Of a DNA stretch of 64,000 nt, positions 57,526 to 64,000 are shown in pieces. Every line of letters begins with the position of its first letter. Within the stretch, counting starts at the first letter, position 1. The notes under the pieces are model-generated. The model was not told where the DNA came from, ran no database searches, and saw only the letters and a program-made list of their open reading frames with translations. Position numbers and translations under genes: made by a program. This DNA comes from Auriscalpium vulgare (Eukaryota; Basidiomycota; Agaricomycetes; Russulales; Auriscalpiaceae): contig JAHBBC010000001.1 in the NCBI GenBank assembly GCA_019915015.1, positions 3,286,001 to 3,350,000 on the forward strand, in the 5' to 3' direction.

Positions 57526-58741
57526 GTACCAGAGCAAACCAAACGGCATCTATTCCTTACCATCTGAGCTTGAACAACAATAGTAGGTTACCCTGCATGA
57601 GCTTGCGAGTCGGCAGATTCGGAAGCTCGAGGCGATTCAAATGAAATCGGTCAACCTGCAGCGTCCAACAGTGCTCCTAATAGTTTTGCGAACATTGTGT
57701 TTGCGCTGTGATATGAATGAAACAGATGAACAGGACGACATCCCAACGTCCATCCGTTGCCATCGCCGCCCATAATCACCGGGGCGATCCTGTCAACTTC
57801 GGCGCTTCAGTAGTTCGGGAAGCCTGATCTACTGATGTCTCATCTTCTTTGTCTTGTGTCCGTTGTGCGCAGCAAGATATCCAGATTTCAACGAAGCGAA
57901 CAGCATGTCGTGATAGCTCGGGGATAAACGCACCAGGGGAAGAAACAAGCTGTCGCGTCAGCGTCTCTACGCATGGCGCTACGGCTCGCCTGTCAAGGCC
58001 AGGACTCTCAGTAGAACATAGGTCAACCCCTAGACGACGTGAGTGATGATCGGGAACAAGCTATTCATGGATCTATCAGGCGCACGTTCCTGAGGTCGAA
58101 ATGGTTTGCGCACCAGGTTCTCTCCAAGCATGGCTCCCGAGATGTGATTCGGCGATGATAACCAAGGAGACGATCACGGAGCAGTGTGCACGCGTGCTGA
58201 GGCAGAAGAAGGACCCACGCCCGAGGAAAAGCTGAGTTCCGGGGCCCGTGTTCTTCCGTGGTCTGAGTAAGACGTGCGCGTGCTGGGCGTCACTACATGA
58301 TAGTTGGGCTAGCTAGAGGCAGGCGGTGTCGACAGTGTCATTACGACAGACGGGAGAGAAAAGACAGGGGCGAGTGAGGTCAGAGCCGCGTCCGGTCGAG
58401 TGGTCGAAGGCGAAGAGCAGGGTCGCGAAATGGTCGCGAAGAGTCGCGAAGTCGTAGATAGCTGCCTGTGACCATGAGCGTGACCACGCGCCGCCCCGAT
58501 GTGGTGACCATCATCATCCAATTGTCAAGGCGGCTTCCCCTCTTGCATCCCTACCACCAAGAAACCACAGCTACGAGGCGAAAATGTCCTGGAAGCTTGG
58601 CCAATCAAAGAGTGAGCTCGCTTACTGCCGCGTTCTCGACCGCTATTAAAACGTCCGACAGAAAACAAAGATGCCAAGGAGCACGGCGTCTCCTCCCGCT
58701 CTGTAACCCCCATCCCACCCCCGTCGCGGTCCACCACACCC
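57526..58741. other. intergenic: 3' flank of the nucleotidyltransferase and YPK promoter
   Basis: About 1.2 kb. No coding frame with domains, tRNA fold or repeat family was recognised. A TCGCGAA-type motif recurs near 58420-58455 (CGCGAAATGGTCGCGAAGAG). Confidence 0.5.
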
Positions 58742-60924
<2,183 letters not shown>

Positions 60925-62211
60925 GACCGTCTTCCATGTCGAGATATTTGGGTTACTTCCCACGTCGTCATATTCTTTGCTCTTGGTTTGGTCACTTCTA
61001 ATGCTTGTCTTTCGTATCCTTTGATCACTGTCAACACCACTCTTCTGTATCGGTGGCTGCTCACTGTTGTCTCCATATTCTGTCGGACTCCATATAACCT
61101 TACTTACATGGTTACTGTACGGTTGATATTGCTCTGTCGCAGAGCGTCGGAGGTGAAAATAGATGCGATATTGTATCATAAGACATTTTCAAGAAGCCGA
61201 ACATCCGAAGACCCCGGACACCACCATCTTCACGTGCCGCGACTGCTCAATTGCGAAGCATGTTTGATCCAGTTGCCATTGTTCGTTTTGACACCAGAGG
61301 AGGCCAGAGGCTGCCAGAGCCAGTGAGTTCTATGGAAAACCCTTTTGAACCCTTCATGCGCTCAAAATGCCGTCCAACTTGCAACTGCAGAGTTCAAACG
61401 ATCAACTGACTACACCCGTAGGTGCCATCCACTTTTTCTTGGTCGGAGGAGCCGCCCGAGGTACGCGAGAAAATCCAGCTTGAATTGGCTCAGGAGTCGG
61501 TACTGAGACGAAGATGTCGCGCAAGTCGGATTATCCTCGCATTAGGACCTGCTTCTGAGGTGCTTCTGACCTCGAGTATCATCCGGTGCCGCGCCGACAA
61601 ACTCGCTGCTCAACGCCTTTGCCATGACGCAGGCGTGCCGTCAGGATTACACATGCAATCCTGGAACCGGAGGACAGTCATCCCTCGCTTCAAGCCTTAT
61701 GTGCACTACAAGCTTTGCTTATTGCCCCCGGGGCCCCGCAAACTTCTACACCCCGCGAATGTTGCCGCTCCGGGGAAGACGTCGCGGCGCCCCAGACCCT
61801 AGAATTCCCCCGCATGTCCCTTTCGGATGCTCAAGAAAGATTGCCGCGTGCTCTTGGGACACGCGACACCATCTTCGTCCCTGCATGGCCGGTGATGTCT
61901 GCTCGTGAGCTTGCCGGCGGCGGAAGTGACAGACCGACGAGGAATATCATCGGATCGTGAGGAAGGTGAGTGGTCCTCGAGCCGTGGTCATGACCAGGGG
62001 ATGCGCAAGGAAATCTGTATTTTTCCGAGCCCCGATGCAAACTCACGAGACTATACGCCTAAGCGAGCTGCGAATATGCCTCCGGGTCCGACACCCGTGC
62101 CTCTGTTTGAGGCGGTTTCGCTTCCTGAGAACTATAAAAGCAGCAGGCAGTCGTCAGTCTACCCCAGGAGCTTGTCACAGTACATTGCGCCCCCCACCTC
62201 AGGACTCAAAA
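60925..62211. other. intergenic: YPK 3' flank and AA9 promoter
   Basis: About 1.29 kb. Some + strand frames (61422-61802, 61905-62333) exist but match no family and the latter overlaps the AA9 start in another frame. Candidate TATA listed separately. Confidence 0.5.
62133..62139 (+). promoter_or_regulatory. TATA element of the AA9 gene
   Basis: TATAAAA lies 79 bases before the AA9 start codon at 62212, consistent with an inducible secreted enzyme gene. Confidence 0.6.
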
Positions 62212-63638
62212 ATGCTCACTTTCGTAACGCTCCTGGCAGCCGCCTCCGCGACCGTACCCACGGCCCTCGCTCACGGGGGTGTCCTCTCCTACTCATGGTC
62301 GGGACAGTGGTACTGGGGTTGGCAGCCTTATAACTCGGCCACTGGCCAGACCACCATCCAACGCCCATGGTCTACATAGTGTGTATCAACCCTTATTGTT
62401 CACTCCTCCTGTCTGATGTGATGCGCGGTTATAGCAACCCAATCCAGGACGCGACCCTGAGCACCATTGCCTGCAACGATGATGGCACTTCCCCGTCTCT
62501 GCAACAGACTGCCACTGTGGCCGCCGGTACTGCGATCACCGCATACTGGAACCAGATCTGGCCGCACGCGCAGGGTCCTATGGTACATCTGACTGTGGTC
62601 CTGTAAACGCTTCGATGCTGACACGTTGTAACCTCAGCTCACTTACCTCGCCAACTGTGGTGGCTCGACCTGCTCGGGAGTCAGCGCCAACTCTCTTAAG
62701 TGGGTAAGTAACACCCTCGCTGTCTAGACACGTGGGTGTGCTCACAATTCTCGTCCAGTTCAAAATTGACCAGGCTGGTCTGCTTTCCGGGACTGTCTAC
62801 AACGGCACTTGGGGATCAGGCAAGATGATCGACCAGAACTCCTCCTGGACAACAACCATTCCCAGTACTGTTCCGAGTGGCAACTACCTCATTCGCTTCG
62901 AGACGATTGCCATCCACTCTACGCCCGCCGTACGTTTTGCCCGAAAACGATATGTAAGTATCGTGCAAAAACTCACGGCTATCGGCTCTACAGCAATTCT
63001 ACCCTGAGTGCGCTCAGATCAGCATCACTGGCAGTGGTTCGCTTGCCCCCACCTCTGCGCAACTCGTATCCTTCCCCGGAGCGTACAGCAACAGCGACCC
63101 TGGTAGTAAGTTATGCGACAACAACTGTTGTCATGGACGAAACTGACGCGTTGTGGTAGTCGATATCGACATCTACTCCACTGCTGCCCAGACTCAGACT
63201 ACTTATGTGATCCCCGGCCCACCGCTGTACGGCTCTTCATCCAGTGGCAGCGGCACCACGGCTTCGGTAGGTTATGCTTTGTCCCATTGCGATGATTTAT
63301 TCTGATACAGCTTCACCGTTGTGAAGGCGTCGACAAGCACGTCCGTTGCCTCTCCCTCGTCATCGTCTTCTACTGCTGCGGCCTCATCTTCGTCGGCCGC
63401 CGCCGCCGGAACGGTTGCGCAGTATGGCCAATGTGGCGGCACCGGTTACTCGGGCGCTACCAGCTGGTGAGTGACAATTGTCTACTTTTTGATGCGATCG
63501 ATTCAAGCAAACTTTGTTGCAGTATTTCGCCGTACACTTGCACGTACTCCAATGGTGAGTCGCATTCAGACTTGAAAGGACAGATCAGAACACTCATTCT
63601 CATCGTCCGTCGCAGCTTACTACTCGCAATGTCTCTAA
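62212..63638 (+). CDS. AA9 lytic polysaccharide monooxygenase with C-terminal CBM1
   Basis: Secreted copper enzyme that cleaves cellulose oxidatively. Signal peptide [20 protein letters not shown]; the mature protein then begins with His ([20 protein letters not shown]), the first copper ligand. Exons read [40 protein letters not shown] (second His ligand, in the WPH segment), [80 protein letters not shown] (axial Tyr in the QFYPEC motif), [20 protein letters not shown] and [11 protein letters not shown] Ser/Thr/Ala linker ([20 protein letters not shown]) leads to CBM1: [20 protein letters not shown] and CTYSNAYYSQCL, stop TAA at 63636-63638. About nine introns. Full length with all metal ligands, so likely active. 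Confidence 0.93.
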
Positions 63639-64000
63639 CGACGTGTCTGTACGAATGTTCTCATGCTCGATGTAATGAGTCTCCACGTCGATGTGAAATC
63701 ATGAATATTTGTTTTGTTTCTGTCCATCAGGCTGCTGGGGTAGCCTGAGAAGCGATTTAAGCGGCGTTTTATTTATTCCGCCGTTAATGCGCGTGCAATA
63801 TCAAATTAATTTACATCTAGGCAATTTGGCACTACTAGAACCGTTAAGCTCGGGGTGACCCGGGTCCTTCCTGGAGGCAGACTCGAGTCGGACGACCCGG
63901 GTCACGCAAGCACGCTTTACTTCACCTTTCTCGCCGCAACCACAACATCCATTGACGTAGGACAAAGAACATGGACGCTTGAGCTGCCGAGGTCCTTAGG
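63639..64000. other. AA9 3' flank with paired palindromes
   Basis: No gene is seen. A polyadenylation-like AT-rich segment (TTTTATTTATTCC near 63768) and a paired palindrome (below) occur. Confidence 0.5.
63855..63905. repeat. two copies of a 12-base arm forming an inverted repeat (GTGACCCGGGTC / GACCCGGGTCAC)
   Basis: GTGACCCGGGTC at 63855-63866 is the exact reverse complement of GACCCGGGTCAC at 63894-63905, with a 27-base gap. The inner 10-mer GACCCGGGTC is itself a palindrome, so each arm is also self-complementary. It lies beyond the AA9 gene, outside any coding frame seen. Confidence 0.85.

Overview
The window looks like nuclear DNA of a filamentous basidiomycete, probably a wood- or litter-decaying Agaricomycete. 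Nearly every gene is split by many introns of about 50-60 bases with GT...AG ends. Gene density is about one per 2.8 kb. The gene content is fungal: NDC1, RPP1, CHK1, YPK-type kinase, Dnf-type flippase, Zn2Cys6 factor, type I metacaspases, LysM protein, and an AA9 monooxygenase with CBM1. No bacterial, viral, transposon, rRNA or CRISPR sequence was recognised. Gene models below were made by reading exons across splice sites by eye; coordinates are spans from start codon to stop codon including introns.

Layout, left to right. 1-13 kb: an MFS drug/H+ antiporter cut by the left edge (-), nucleoporin NDC1 (-), RNase P subunit RPP1 (+), a syntaxin-8-like Qc SNARE (+), an FMP52-like NAD(P)-binding protein (+), a pyridoxal-reductase-like aldo-keto reductase (+), and checkpoint kinase CHK1 (-). 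13-22 kb: a small secreted two-LysM protein (+) and two tandem type I metacaspases (both -). 22-34 kb: a vacuolar M28 membrane protease (+), a small acidic/basic probable U3 snoRNA-associated protein (+), and a 6.3-kb gene for a very long disordered protein of unknown function (-). 34-45 kb: a PEBP protein (-), a Dnf-type P4-ATPase (-), a secreted SMP-30-like lactonase (-), and a divergent aspartic protease with a GPI-like tail (+). 45-53 kb: a Zn2Cys6 transcription factor (-) and two tandem paralogous four-helix membrane proteins of unknown function (-). 53-64 kb: a large protein with two nucleotidyltransferase modules (+), an AGC kinase of the YPK family (+), and a secreted AA9 lytic polysaccharide monooxygenase with CBM1 (+).

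Most of this is ordinary housekeeping content without operon-like logic. The least expected items are: (i) the tandem nucleotidyltransferase protein, in which the N-terminal module has lost its catalytic aspartates while the C-terminal one keeps them; (ii) the pair of four-helix membrane proteins that look like an undescribed, locally duplicated family; (iii) the metacaspase pair with divergent prodomains, one of them poly-His rich; (iv) the giant disordered protein with back-to-back KEN boxes; and (v) a SNARE whose zero-layer glutamine appears to be histidine.
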